From positions 1 to 61,953 of IMG/VR virus record IMGVR_UViG_3300021197_001137: a stretch of 61,953 nt of DNA, one strand, 5' to 3'. The position numbers and the translations under genes were made by a program. The first letter of the stretch is position 1. Every line of letters begins with the position of its first letter. Below are positions 17,142 through 23,669 of this stretch, one piece after another. Under the pieces are notes generated by a model. It did not search any database. It saw only the letters and a list, made by a program, of their open reading frames with translations, and had not been told where the DNA came from. This DNA comes from a virus.

Positions 17142-17623
17142 AATTCGTTGATGTTATGTGGTCGTATAATTTTTTGCTCATCTTTATTTTTTACTGTGTG
17201 TTTTTCGTTTTCGTAATAATTCCAATATCCCAACACGCTGTTGCCCGATACTTTGTATTGATCAGGCATACATTGTGGTGGTTGCTTAAATTCATCATTA
17301 GGTATATTGTTAGGCAATGTGTATAGCAAATCACGGCACTTAGTTATTGTTAAGTGATGTTTGCCATACCGCTTAGTATATTCTTGACCCAAAGCCAGCA
17401 TGTGCTCATAAGCCCACATATACGCTTCAGCCGAGGATCTTACCCATATAGCTGAAGGGTGGTTTTTATGTGTAGCTTTGTACGGTATATCAATGTTGGA
17501 ACCAAGCTCGTGATGTGCCGTACATAATAATTGTGCGGTTTCAAGAATCATTTTAACAACGTGCTTGTTGTATTGATATTGTGCTGCTTTCTTAGGGTCG
17601 TGAGACAAATAAAAGATATTCAT
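17129..17623 (-). CDS. Conserved phage protein, pyrimidine-dimer glycosylase-like (Pyr_excise type)
   Basis: 164 residues beginning MNIFYLSHDPKKAAQYQYNKHVVKMILETAQLL, then HKNHPSAIWVRSSAEAYMW, RYGKHHLT and PPQCMPDQYKVSGNSVLGYWNYY. I know this architecture from many marine phages, where it is often labelled pyrimidine dimer DNA glycosylase (Pyr_excise). The annotation by family is moderate and the chemistry here unproven. If right, it repairs UV damage, useful in sunlit water. It carries a GTGTATAGCA copy at 17319-17328. Confidence 0.65.
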   Translation of the reverse strand: MNIFYLSHDPKKAAQYQYNKHVVKMILETAQLLCTAHHELGSNIDIPYKATHKNHPSAIWVRSSAEAYMWAYEHMLALGQEYTKRYGKHHLTITKCRDLLYTLPNNIPNDEFKQPPQCMPDQYKVSGNSVLGYWNYYENEKHTVKNKDEQKIIRPHNINELCKH

Positions 17624-17624
17624 A

Positions 17625-17915
17625 TTAAAGTCTTTTAAGTTTATTTTCTAGTATTTTTAATTTGTTATGTATTATAGCTGCTTTTTCGTATTGTTCATTT
17701 TCTTCGTAAGATGACAATAGGGTCATAAGTCTAGCTATCTCAGCGAGTATTAACTCTTCTTCATTAACTAATCTAGCATTACCAAAACCGTCTTGTGTTA
17801 GTTCATTAAGATCTGTTGTAAACTGTTGATCCCATTCTTTTTGCTTTTCTATAAGCCCTTCTAACACTAATTCAGCAACGCGATTAGCTAATTTTTCTAG
17901 TTCTTCTTCGTTCAT
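17625..17915 (-). CDS. Coiled-coil protein with UVR-like motif (96 aa)
   Basis: Acidic helical protein: MNEEELEKLANRVAELVLEG, then EEELILAEIARLMTLLSSYEENEQYEKAAIIHNKLKILENKL, which resembles the UVR interaction motif of UvrB/UvrC-type proteins (yEkAA-x-x-x-x-k-I). It starts one base into the stop of the upstream KTSC gene and ends one base before the glycosylase-like gene. The function is unknown; a repair-protein contact is speculation. Confidence 0.6.
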   Translation of the reverse strand: MNEEELEKLANRVAELVLEGLIEKQKEWDQQFTTDLNELTQDGFGNARLVNEEELILAEIARLMTLLSSYEENEQYEKAAIIHNKLKILENKLKRL

Positions 17916-18142
17916 TAATTTAATTTAGTATAAGTAAATTTACCTAATATAAATTGATTTAAAAATTTACCTTTAGAACCAGATTCAAATAAACCTCGCC
18001 AAAAGAATAGAGGTATACTAGAATATTTGTATATACCATCGTTGGTAAAATAAACTATCATTTCATTTTTGTTTAAATTGTACTCAGCACTACTTATAGC
18101 GGTTGAGTCGTCAATCATAAGTGTTTCAATTGTGTTTGCCAT
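17915..18142 (-). CDS. KTSC-domain protein (75 aa)
   Basis: Fits the small KTSC domain: SSAEYNLNKNEMIVYFTNDGIYKYSSIP followed by FESGSKGKFLNQFI. KTSC domains occur alone in phages or fused to lysyl-tRNA synthetase and nucleases, and may bind RNA; no specific role is known here. First gene after promoter element 2; its ATG lies 14 bases from the ATAATATA box. Confidence 0.75.
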   Translation of the reverse strand: MANTIETLMIDDSTAISSAEYNLNKNEMIVYFTNDGIYKYSSIPLFFWRGLFESGSKGKFLNQFILGKFTYTKLN

Positions 18143-18156
18143 ATTTATTTATTTAT

Positions 18157-18192
18157 TATATTATCTATTATTATTCGTATTATGTTTGCAAA
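18157..18192 (-). promoter_or_regulatory. Early promoter element 2
   Basis: Minus strand TTTGCAAAC, ACG and AGATAATATA with the same 18-base spacing as the other nine; this is the only copy with AGATA instead of CGATA. It lies between the Gp88-like gene stop (18193) and the KTSC gene. Confidence 0.75.
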
Positions 18193-18798
18193 TTAATGGA
18201 ATACTAATCCCACTTTGTTAGTTCTATTAAACCATCTTGTGGCGTAGAGGTCAACAGATGAAGCATCAGTATAGCCAGCAGATACAAGATCGCTATGACT
18301 AGAAAAGATTTTGGTATGTCTGTGTTTTCTTTCATTTATTAAATGTTTTTGTTTACCTGAGTCACTAAATATGATATCGTAATTATCTGGTAATGAAGAC
18401 TTTAGAATCATATCGATCATATTGGTATAACTGTAAAACCGCACGTCCGGATTGTGTATAGCAATCTCTATCCACTTTTTTAGATATGCGCGAGAGTAGT
18501 AATCGCCACTATCATGGACTCTGACGTAATCAGGTTTCTTCTTACGTATTTCAGCGTTCATAGCTTCGACAAAGTTGTCAGTCTTTGTTAACTGATAACG
18601 CTTTTCAAACGCCGGTTTTACATTAGACCAGATGTAGGCTCCTTTCTTGGCATAACAGAATTTAACGCAACTGTCAGCCATGGGGCACGTCAGTTTCCCG
18701 CTAGCAGATTTGTAGGCAGGAATACCGAAGTTAAAAACCCGAAGCCCGAGTTCTTTAGATGTCTTTTTTAATTTAGAGTTTTGAGTAAGTAAATTCAT
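18193..18798 (-). CDS. Gene 88-like phage protein (Cys motif)
   Basis: 201 residues. Starts MNLLTQNSKLKKTSKELGL, followed by TCPMADSCVKFCYAKKGAYIW (C-x5-C-x3-CYA), VRVHDSGDYYSRAYLKKWIEIA and FYSYTNM. This pattern matches the phage 'Gene 88' family (mycobacteriophage gp88 and relatives) as I remember it; the cysteine cluster suggests metal or Fe-S binding. Function unknown. It carries a GTGTATAGCA copy at 18454-18463. Confidence 0.65.
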   Translation of the reverse strand: MNLLTQNSKLKKTSKELGLRVFNFGIPAYKSASGKLTCPMADSCVKFCYAKKGAYIWSNVKPAFEKRYQLTKTDNFVEAMNAEIRKKKPDYVRVHDSGDYYSRAYLKKWIEIAIHNPDVRFYSYTNMIDMILKSSLPDNYDIIFSDSGKQKHLINERKHRHTKIFSSHSDLVSAGYTDASSVDLYATRWFNRTNKVGLVFH

Positions 18799-18800
18799 AA

Positions 18801-19064
18801 TTAATCTAATAATACCATATAAGCTTCTGAGTTGTTCGATCTAAACCAACTAAGTGCTTTATGAAATTCACTAATTTGTTTTCTTGTTACGGTTTTAGGT
18901 GCAACCTCCATGACATACTGAGTACCCATTATAAAATCGTACATAGATAACTCGACGTTATTTAGTGTATAGCATTCGCCACTGAAAACGTTTTGTACTT
19001 CATCGCCTTTGTCGTATATTATACCTTTAAACCATGCAGGTAACTTTGTTTTATTCTTCGTCAT
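18801..19064 (-). CDS. Conserved phage protein of unknown function (87 aa)
   Basis: The start is set at 19062-19064 (MTKNKTKLPAWFKGIIY), because the longer frame to 19100 only adds codons inside the upstream gene. Core: GDEVQNVFSGECYTLNNVELSMYDFIMGTQ then TVTRKQISEFHKALSWFRSNN...AYMVLLD, a pattern I associate with marine phage and cyanophage small proteins. It overlaps the upstream gene by 14 bases. The dispersed word GTGTATAGCA is at 18965-18974. Confidence 0.65.
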   Translation of the reverse strand: MTKNKTKLPAWFKGIIYDKGDEVQNVFSGECYTLNNVELSMYDFIMGTQYVMEVAPKTVTRKQISEFHKALSWFRSNNSEAYMVLLD

Positions 19065-19407
19065 TGTCTTGTACTTTAAATACTGATTCAACATAGTCAC
19101 ATATAGCTTCTTCTAAATCGTCGGTGTAATTAAACTCTAAACTACCCAATTCTAGCTGGTTGTTATAGTTAATCTCAAAGTCATACTCGTAGTTATCTGT
19201 ATTGCTAAAGTCATAATTACTTACGGCTTCATAAACCTGTTGACGCATGGCGTCACGAGTTTCTTTAGTTATTACTGGTTTACTTACATCTTCAAGATCT
19301 TGTGTTGCTTGATTAAGTTGTTTTTGAAGTTCGTCTTGATCGGTTTTAAATTGAGCTAACGCTGCGGTTAACTCTTTTACTTTTAATTCTAATTGTTCTT
19401 TAGTCAT
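19051..19407 (-). CDS. Coiled-coil acidic protein (118 aa)
   Basis: N-terminal half is a coiled coil (MTKEQLELKVKELTAALAQF...LQKQLNQATQDLED); the C-terminal half is acidic and aromatic (YDFEINYNNQLELGSLEFNY, DDLEEAICDYVESVF). No known domain. Operon neighbour 3 bases from the next upstream gene. Confidence 0.6.
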   Translation of the reverse strand: MTKEQLELKVKELTAALAQFKTDQDELQKQLNQATQDLEDVSKPVITKETRDAMRQQVYEAVSNYDFSNTDNYEYDFEINYNNQLELGSLEFNYTDDLEEAICDYVESVFKVQDNDEE

Positions 19408-19410
19408 GAT

Positions 19411-19629
19411 TTATAATTTATTATTTAATTCTATTATTTTAGCGATATATTTCCATACTTCACGATCACGTAAAGTACCAGTATACAATAAAGCCATTTG
19501 TTCGTGATCTAAACCACCATATAATTTATTTTGAATATCGCTTTTTAATCGGTCAATATCAAAATTTAACATGGCTATTTTAGCGAAGGCTTTATTGCTT
19601 GCTCGTTCTTGTAATTCGGTATTACTCAT
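19411..19629 (-). CDS. Small helical protein (72 aa)
   Basis: MSNTELQERASNKAFAKIAM then LNFDIDRLKSDIQNKLYGG and LRDREVWKYIAKIIELNNKL. Predicted mostly helical, charged and soluble. Overlaps the upstream gene by 8 bases, consistent with coupled translation. Unrecognised. Confidence 0.55.
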   Translation of the reverse strand: MSNTELQERASNKAFAKIAMLNFDIDRLKSDIQNKLYGGLDHEQMALLYTGTLRDREVWKYIAKIIELNNKL

Positions 19630-19876
19630 AATCTTTTGAGATTAAGATGTTGTCACCGTACTTAAAATCCCACGCTGAAACTTTGATAAGCTCAAGGTTG
19701 GAAAACGTGTATAGCGAGCTAATGTCACTAATTTTTAAGTTTTGATAAAACGTAGTGCTTGAGAAAGCTTCAACTATGCTTTCCACACTTGTTTGATACT
19801 TTGCATTTTCAGGTGAATGTAATGCTTCTTTGATTTCAGGTCTTAGCCTTTCGTAAACTGTAAGTCTTCTACTCAT
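19622..19876 (-). CDS. Small protein of unknown function (84 aa)
   Basis: MSRRLTVYERLRPEIKEALH, then a Ser/Thr-rich middle and LYTFSNLELIKVSAWDFKYG. First gene after promoter element 3, with a leader of AAATTAAATTAAATAAAT before the ATG, typical of Bacteroidetes genes lacking a Shine-Dalgarno. A GTGTATAGCG variant of the dispersed word is at 19707-19716. Unrecognised. Confidence 0.55.
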   Translation of the reverse strand: MSRRLTVYERLRPEIKEALHSPENAKYQTSVESIVEAFSSTTFYQNLKISDISSLYTFSNLELIKVSAWDFKYGDNILISKDYE

Positions 19877-19896
19877 ATTTATTTAATTTAATTTAT

Positions 19897-19932
19897 TATA
19901 TTATCGTTACTCTGTCGTATTTTGTTTGCAAA
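19897..19932 (-). promoter_or_regulatory. Early promoter element 3
   Basis: TTTGCAAAC (from 19932), ACG and CGATAATATA (to 19897) on the minus strand with 18-base spacing; drives the genes from 19876 downward. Confidence 0.8.
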
Positions 19933-19933
19933 A

Positions 19934-20137
19934 TTAATCTTGGTATCTTTTAAGTGTCATACTATTTACCTTATTAATGATTTCATTACCCACTGAAGTG
20001 AAATAACCAGGTGCATATATAGATCTTTTACCATCAGCCTCAGCGGCTAATACATCTTTTTCTGCTTCTTCGATAGCGTGTCTTAACGCTGTTTGTATGA
20101 AATACTTTTCAAATCCGTTAAATTTAGTTTTACTCAT
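19934..20137 (-). CDS. Small helical protein (67 aa)
   Basis: MSKTKFNGFEKYFIQTALRH then AIEEAEKDVLAAEADGKRS and GYFTSVGNEIINKVNSMTLK. A soluble helical protein; similar short proteins are seen in marine phages, function unknown. It lies between the 3' end of the structured RNA (about 20157) and promoter element 3, so it may be read from the RNA's promoter. Confidence 0.55.
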   Translation of the reverse strand: MSKTKFNGFEKYFIQTALRHAIEEAEKDVLAAEADGKRSIYAPGYFTSVGNEIINKVNSMTLKRYQD

Positions 20138-20156
20138 TTTATTTAATTTTAAATTA

Positions 20157-20545
20157 GTGGACGTGGCAGGAATCGAACCTGCGTTTTCAAAGGGTAATAA
20201 CTATTGAGTGTTTTTAGATTCCTGAGTTCATAACGATCCCTCGCCAGTTCACTTGCATTATCACTCGCATTACTACTCGATACTTTGAGCTAACCATTTC
20301 ACGCCCAAATACCCAGACATTTCCTAAGCGCGGTGCACCACTGTCGTTAAACCGGTGCGCGTCTTTGTTATTTATTCGCTGGGTTTGCTAGCTATTCACT
20401 TATGTAATTTAGGTACCATTTATCGTGGTATCTTTACGGTATATACCCACCTAAATCCTAATTAAGTTACTCGTCTAGCTATTTACGTCGCCAAGCTCTG
20501 TGAACACTAACAGATACTTTTTGGCTGACGATAGTTATTTATTTT
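20157..20545 (-). ncRNA. Candidate structured RNA with a tRNA-like 3' end
   Basis: About 390 bases without a supportable gene, starting just after promoter element 4. The 3' end carries a canonical T-arm (stem GCAGG/CCTGC, loop TTCGATT, 20163-20185 region) followed by CACGTCC and a discriminator A. Inside are strong helices: ATTTAGGT/ACCTAAAT closing GGTATATACC and TACCA-CGATAAA-TGGTA hairpins (20408-20457), and CAAACCCAG pairing with CTGGG-TATTTG. A distal pairing CTGTTAGTG (near 20510) with CACT-C-AATAG (near 20200) resembles the long P2 helix of tmRNA. I find no standard tag peptide ending in LAA and no clean GGACGTG 5' acceptor strand. A GGGCGTG at 20304-20298 could pair with CACGTCC (one G-U), giving a 149-base tRNA-like unit. 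Possibilities: divergent tmRNA, interrupted tRNA, or a new tRNA-like RNA. Confidence 0.6.
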
Positions 20546-20554
20546 TTGTTCATA

Positions 20555-20590
20555 TATATTATCGTATAGGTGACGTTTTACGTTTGCAAA
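20555..20590 (-). promoter_or_regulatory. Early promoter element 4 (drives the structured RNA)
   Basis: TTTGCAAAC, ACG and CGATAATATA at standard 18-base spacing. The first supportable gene downstream is 400 bases away, so the element appears dedicated to the noncoding RNA. Confidence 0.8.
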
Positions 20591-20591
20591 T

Positions 20592-20780
20592 TTACATCTT
20601 CCTAGTTTGATGGTACATAATTTCGATCGCTCGTTGCATTGTCTCAGCGTGTATAGCAACGTAATCATCGCCATCTGCCTCATATTCAGATAGTTGCCAA
20701 TCTACGCTATCATACATTAGTTCTAGTGTAACGTCAGCAACACCTTGCGCTACTTCGTTAAGGTTTATTTTTTCAGTCAT
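20592..20780 (-). CDS. Small acidic protein (62 aa)
   Basis: The start is set at 20778-20780 (MTEKINLNEVAQGVADVTLE), which overlaps the preceding gene's stop by 8 bases; a frame extending to 20825 merely reads through that gene. The rest is acidic (WQLSEYEADGDDYVAIHAET). GTGTATAGCA copy at 20649-20658. Function unknown. Confidence 0.55.
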   Translation of the reverse strand: MTEKINLNEVAQGVADVTLELMYDSVDWQLSEYEADGDDYVAIHAETMQRAIEIMYHQTRKM

Positions 20781-20940
20781 ATTCATAAATTTCTGGGTCG
20801 GTATGTGCCATCCACTCGATACCACTTAACCTAAAACCCCGGTCAATAATTACTTCTTCATATCCTTCGGTACTCATACCCTCTAATACTTCTATACGAG
20901 ATACGAGACCATTTTCAAAATCTAATATTGTTATATACAT
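20773..20940 (-). CDS. Small acidic protein (55 aa)
   Basis: A short gene with ATG at 20938-20940 encoding MYITILDFENGLVSRIEVLE then GYEEVIIDRGFRLSGIEWMA and a final acidic tail. It ends within the start of the next gene and begins 5 bases after the stop of the preceding one, fitting the operon. Similar 'MYxTIxDYE' mini-proteins occur in marine phages as far as I recall; no role known. Confidence 0.55.
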   Translation of the reverse strand: MYITILDFENGLVSRIEVLEGMSTEGYEEVIIDRGFRLSGIEWMAHTDPEIYEYD

Positions 20941-20945
20941 GGTGT

Positions 20946-21140
20946 TTAGAATAATGAGGAGTATACTTCCTCGTTAACAAAATCATAGTGCTCATCATTG
21001 ATGAAGTCTATTTCTTTTTCACTTAGCTCTCTACCGTCATAGTTTGCGGCTACTAAAAATGCATCTACAAAATCTGGGTAGTCTGCGAAATCGATCCCGT
21101 CGAATTCCATATTTTCTACTTTTCTTAAATCTAATTTCAT
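20946..21140 (-). CDS. Small acidic protein (64 aa)
   Basis: Very acidic: DGIDFADYPDFVDAFLVAAN and LSEKEIDFINDEHYDFVNEE. Resembles short acidic proteins of marine phages (pattern D-Y-P-D-F-x-D-A). Unknown role; acidic mimicry of DNA is possible but speculative. One base from the next upstream gene. Confidence 0.6.
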   Translation of the reverse strand: MKLDLRKVENMEFDGIDFADYPDFVDAFLVAANYDGRELSEKEIDFINDEHYDFVNEEVYSSLF

Positions 21141-21141
21141 A

Positions 21142-21417
21142 CTATTTACAGTTTTCTTCGTTAAAATCTAGTAATCTTCTTACTCGATCGGCATGGTTAG
21201 GTATTAACTTTCTTTCATAGTTAAACCCCCACTTGCTTTTTGGGTCATACCAGTTTTTAGTTTGTCTATTTATTTGGTACATTAACCGTTTTTTGTGGTA
21301 ATAGTTATCTGATTTAGTAGATACTCTTACATAACCACTAGGGTAAGTTGCACCAATTCTTCCATCACTCAATTTAAAATGTAGAGCTCCATCTTTAGTT
21401 ACTTTAATTAATTCCAT
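21142..21417 (-). CDS. Small protein of unknown function (91 aa)
   Basis: MELIKVTKDGALHFKLSDGR then IGATYPSGYVRVSTKS, a basic aromatic stretch (NYYHKKRLMYQINRQTKNWY) and a charged C-terminus. The beta-rich N-terminal half could be a small barrel. Overlaps the upstream gene by 10 bases. Unrecognised. Confidence 0.55.
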   Translation of the reverse strand: MELIKVTKDGALHFKLSDGRIGATYPSGYVRVSTKSDNYYHKKRLMYQINRQTKNWYDPKSKWGFNYERKLIPNHADRVRRLLDFNEENCK

Positions 21418-21638
21418 CTTTTCGTATTATCTTTTAAATAGTTAATATTAGGGTTTGCATCTATACTTTTAGCGACACTTTGCCTTAATTCCCACTCACG
21501 TTTGCGATAAACGGGATCGGTACACCACTTTTTCCAGGCTTTACTTACTTGTTTTTCACCGTATTTTGCTTCAAACTCTTTAACTTGTTTGAGTTTAGCG
21601 GCGATCTGGTCGGCTGGGTAATCTTTATACTGGGACAT
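21408..21638 (-). CDS. Small basic protein (76 aa)
   Basis: The start is chosen at 21636-21638 (MSQYKDYPADQIAAKLKQVK), because the longer frame to 21779 lies wholly inside the upstream gene. Helical and basic: EFEAKYGEKQVSKAWKKWCT, DPVYRKREWELRQSVAKSID. Overlaps its upstream neighbour by 14 bases. Unrecognised. Confidence 0.55.
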   Translation of the reverse strand: MSQYKDYPADQIAAKLKQVKEFEAKYGEKQVSKAWKKWCTDPVYRKREWELRQSVAKSIDANPNINYLKDNTKRWN

Positions 21639-21819
21639 AGGTGAATCCTTTATAGTTAAACCAGTTTGTAATACCGTCTTGGTCTTTGTCTTCATTATAT
21701 ATAAAGGCAAATGTGTTTGGTAAATTACCGATAGTGTACGGTTTGTATTGTGTACCGTTGAGGTGAATGTGTATAGCACCTGTAGTACTATCTTTCTTAA
21801 ATTTAATTGTGTTCGTCAT
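21625..21819 (-). CDS. Small protein of unknown function (64 aa)
   Basis: Start at 21817-21819 (MTNTIKFKKDSTTGAIHIHL), preceded by an A/T leader (TTAAAACTATTATG). Beta-rich: NGTQYKPYTIGNLPNTFAFI then NWFNYKGFTYVPV. GTGTATAGCA copy at 21769-21778 read as A-I-H codons. Unrecognised. Confidence 0.5.
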   Translation of the reverse strand: MTNTIKFKKDSTTGAIHIHLNGTQYKPYTIGNLPNTFAFIYNEDKDQDGITNWFNYKGFTYVPV

Positions 21820-21836
21820 AATAATAGTTTTAATAA

Positions 21837-21926
21837 TTAATACCAAGTTGTTTCAGAAGGAGCCTTACCTACTTCTATTTTTATACTTTTTATTTTAAGT
21901 ATTACAGTGTGAATAAATTTTCTCAT
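21837..21926 (-). CDS. Possible mini-protein (29 aa)
   Basis: ATG at 21924-21926, eight bases past the ATAATATA box of promoter element 5, encoding MRKFIHTVILKIKSIKIEVG and ending SETTWY. Amphipathic and basic. The position immediately downstream of a promoter is the main support; it could also be a leader peptide. Confidence 0.4.
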   Translation of the reverse strand: MRKFIHTVILKIKSIKIEVGKAPSETTWY

Positions 21927-21934
21927 ATTTTTAT

Positions 21935-21970
21935 TATATTATCGTTAGGTGTTCGTTTTTAGTTTGCAAA
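21935..21970 (-). promoter_or_regulatory. Early promoter element 5
   Basis: TTTGCAAAC, ACG and CGATAATATA at 18-base spacing on the minus strand; the TTTGCAAAC box encodes the last codons (FAN-stop) of the upstream gene. Confidence 0.8.
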
Positions 21971-22258
21971 TTTGAATTCTTTAATATATACTTTTTTACC
22001 TGTTACTTCTTGTACACCACCATTTACTGCTTTTACAACAGATCGAATTAGGTGCATTGGGCTATTATAGTCATATATACAATCTGGTAAGTTAGGTCCA
22101 CGCCATCCACATTGCATGTTACTTATAGCGAAGCTTGTACCTTGGCTATTGGTGAAACTATAACCCACCATTCCGCTTTCGTTTTCGTACACAAATAGTG
22201 TTTTAGGGTTCGATCCACTGCGTTGTGCAGTATTTACTTTAGCAATTAGTTTTCTCAT
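21959..22258 (-). CDS. Small protein of unknown function (99 aa)
   Basis: MRKLIAKVNTAQRSGSNPKT then LFVYENESGMVGYSFTNSQG, MQCGWRGPNLPDCIYDYNSP and a basic C-terminus ending KEFKFAN. Beta-rich with two or three Cys. The last four codons form promoter element 5, so gene end and promoter are fused. Unrecognised. Confidence 0.55.
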   Translation of the reverse strand: MRKLIAKVNTAQRSGSNPKTLFVYENESGMVGYSFTNSQGTSFAISNMQCGWRGPNLPDCIYDYNSPMHLIRSVVKAVNGGVQEVTGKKVYIKEFKFAN

Positions 22259-22260
22259 AA

Positions 22261-22515
22261 TTATATAGTTTTAAAAGTTTTTTCATGATAAAAGGTGTGA
22301 ATACGGTTTGAGAATTTTTGGTCACTCCAGAGCTTGGTGTGGGAATAAGTTCTGCCTTTACTACCAGCACCTTTACTTTTAACTCTCAGACGAAAGTATT
22401 CTTTCTCCGTCAACCCGCTACAGAAATCACCTTTAGTTACTTCTAATCGGTGCTTGCGGTTCTTCTCTATTCTTGAGTTTTTAACGTACTCACACGCTTC
22501 TTTCATTGTCATCAT
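22261..22515 (-). CDS. Small basic protein (84 aa)
   Basis: MMTMKEACEYVKNSRIEKNR then KHRLEVTKGDFCSGLTEKEY and SKGAGSKGRTYSHTKLWSDQ. Highly basic with a Gly/Lys-rich middle; ATGs at residues 1, 2 and 4 make the exact start uncertain. Separated by 2 bases from the downstream gene. Unrecognised. Confidence 0.55.
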   Translation of the reverse strand: MMTMKEACEYVKNSRIEKNRKHRLEVTKGDFCSGLTEKEYFRLRVKSKGAGSKGRTYSHTKLWSDQKFSNRIHTFYHEKTFKTI

Positions 22516-22518
22516 AAT

Positions 22519-22602
22519 CTACTTATTATTGTTTATTAGCCACATTAACTGTGCATACTCTTCATACTCTAATTCACTATTAAATCCGTAATATTCTTTC
22601 AT
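22519..22602 (-). CDS. Possible mini-protein (27 aa)
   Basis: ATG at 22600-22602, encoding MKEYYGFNSELEYEEYAQLM and ending WLINNNK. It sits exactly between two neighbours (2 bases from the upstream stop, 3 from the downstream start), which supports it. Acidic, helical, unrecognised. Confidence 0.45.
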   Translation of the reverse strand: MKEYYGFNSELEYEEYAQLMWLINNNK

Positions 22603-22604
22603 AA

Positions 22605-22808
22605 TTACTTTGTTGTAAAGGTTGATGGAAATTGGGATACCATAAATTTCGCTAAGCCTAATCCGTCGTTTGCCTGCTCCGCTATGTATTTAGCGATATT
22701 ATCTTGCATTTCAAATAAGTCATCTTGGCAATATTGGTCACACAAGAAGAATCGGTCGTTACCCATTAACTCACAAAGTTTAGTGATAAATAATACATTT
22801 TTAGTCAT
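22605..22808 (-). CDS. Small protein of unknown function (67 aa)
   Basis: MTKNVLFITKLCELMGNDRF then FLCDQYCQDDLFEMQDNIAK and YIAEQANDGLGLAKFMVSQF. Three Cys and a helical amphipathic C-terminus. First gene after promoter element 6. Unrecognised. Confidence 0.55.
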   Translation of the reverse strand: MTKNVLFITKLCELMGNDRFFLCDQYCQDDLFEMQDNIAKYIAEQANDGLGLAKFMVSQFPSTFTTK

Positions 22809-22832
22809 AATAGTTGTTATTTTAAATTCATA

Positions 22833-22868
22833 TATATTATCGATTCGGTGACGTAATTTGTTTGCAAA
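22833..22868 (-). promoter_or_regulatory. Early promoter element 6
   Basis: Minus-strand TTTGCAAAC, ACG, CGATAATATA at the constant 18-base spacing; located 24 bases upstream of the 22808 start codon. Confidence 0.8.
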
Positions 22869-22981
22869 AAAGTATACACTTTGTTTAGTAGTAAAAATAG
22901 TAGTACAGGTATTACTCTCTATCTCTAAGTACCTAAAAAAAAATATACTGTGACAATAGGTTGTTAAGTATAATATAGTAA

Positions 22982-23059
22982 CTAGCTAATGTCGCACTTT
23001 TCTTCGTGCCCTTCGTCTACCGAAAGTTCTTTTTGATCGTATTTCACCGTGTATAGCAT
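22982..23059 (-). CDS. Weak mini-gene candidate (25 aa or longer)
   Basis: From ATG 23057-23059 the frame encodes MLYTVKYDQKELSVDEGHEE and ends KCDIS. The frame is open upstream for about 25 more codons without an ATG (a TTG start is possible). The GTGTATAGCA words here fall on Leu-Tyr-Thr codons. No RBS or coupling evidence. Confidence 0.25.
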   Translation of the reverse strand: MLYTVKYDQKELSVDEGHEEKCDIS

Positions 23060-23155
23060 TTCGAAACACTCACGTAGGACGGAGTCTACTCTTCCGGTGT
23101 ATAGCAAATATACCCAGGCCAAAAAGATCTGTTTATTTATTTACCCATCAAGGTA

Positions 23156-23213
23156 GTGTCGGGCACTCACTTTCGTGAGGTAGAGTTTTATGGTCATTCA
23201 CCAACCCGAACAC
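23156..23213 (-). ncRNA. Structured 3'UTR or small RNA element
   Basis: On the minus-strand transcript, 18 bases after the stop of the 23232-23540 gene: an outer stem GTG-T-TCGGG / CCCGA-CAC (8 bp, one bulged T; 23213-23205 with 23163-23156) enclosing a hairpin CTCAC-GAAA-GTGAG with a GNRA tetraloop (23079-side stem at 23175-23179 and 23166-23170). No U-run follows, so it is not a plain terminator; a stability or regulatory element is possible. Confidence 0.5.
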
Positions 23214-23231
23214 CCCTGAGGGAAAGTAAAC

Positions 23232-23540
23232 CTATTTTTCAAGGTCTACTCTATCAATTACTACTTGTCTCACATTACTTGGCATATCAGTACTTTGAGA
23301 CCAATACCCTCTTTTAATCCAACAAGGCATGATGTTTAGTTTAGGTAACATTACTTTTAATACCTCATCATGATTATAGGTAATCTTTTGATTTTTGTTG
23401 TTGGTAAAGGTAATGATTTGATTTCTACCGTACCAACTTTTTCTTACCACAAAGTTTTTTCGAGTGATTGGTGGAAAGATTGCTGATAATTCTTTCTTTG
23501 ATAGTTTTGAAATTGATTTGTTTAATAATTCAGTGTTCAT
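23232..23540 (-). CDS. Small basic protein (102 aa)
   Basis: MNTELLNKSISKLSKKELSA then RKNFVVRKSWYGRNQIITFT and NHDEVLKVMLPKLNIMPCWI. Basic with alternating beta and helical segments, no membrane segment. First full-length gene after promoter elements 7 and 8, with a 40-base A/T leader. Unrecognised. Confidence 0.6.
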   Translation of the reverse strand: MNTELLNKSISKLSKKELSAIFPPITRKNFVVRKSWYGRNQIITFTNNKNQKITYNHDEVLKVMLPKLNIMPCWIKRGYWSQSTDMPSNVRQVVIDRVDLEK

Positions 23541-23581
23541 AATTTATTGTATTTAAAGATTAATATTTATTTATTTTCATT

Positions 23582-23617
23582 TATATTATCGAATACTATT
23601 CGTACTTTGTTTGCAAA
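23582..23617 (-). promoter_or_regulatory. Early promoter element 7
   Basis: TTTGCAAAC, ACG, CGATAATATA at 18-base spacing; drives the 23540 gene. It is 52 bases downstream of element 8, so the two act in tandem. Confidence 0.8.
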
Positions 23618-23669
23618 TTTGGTTTTATTATTTTAATTTTAGTATTCATAGTTTTATTTGTTATTCATA

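Larger units (their letters stand above)
22869..23231. other. Intergenic region with repeats and RNA structure
   Basis: About 360 bases without a solid gene. It holds one copy of the 18-base repeat TGTGACAATAGGTTGTTA (22949-22966), a 17-base repeat CGGAGTCTACTCTTCCG (23080-23096; one-mismatch copy at 23751), two GTGTATAGCA words (23049, 23097), a structured segment (23156-23213) and one weak mini-gene (22982-23059). Confidence 0.6.

Noticed and set aside
20157-20305. A normal tRNA gene at the T-arm
   Set aside because: No D-arm or anticodon arm at tRNA distance; the nearest possible acceptor partner is 149 bases away.
20157-20545. Confident call of tmRNA for the structured RNA
   Set aside because: No tag peptide of the usual kind and no matching 5' acceptor strand next to the promoter; kept as unclassified.
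23160-23220. A rho-independent terminator after the 23232 gene
   Set aside because: The hairpin is strong but no T-run follows on the transcript, so it is described as a structured element instead.
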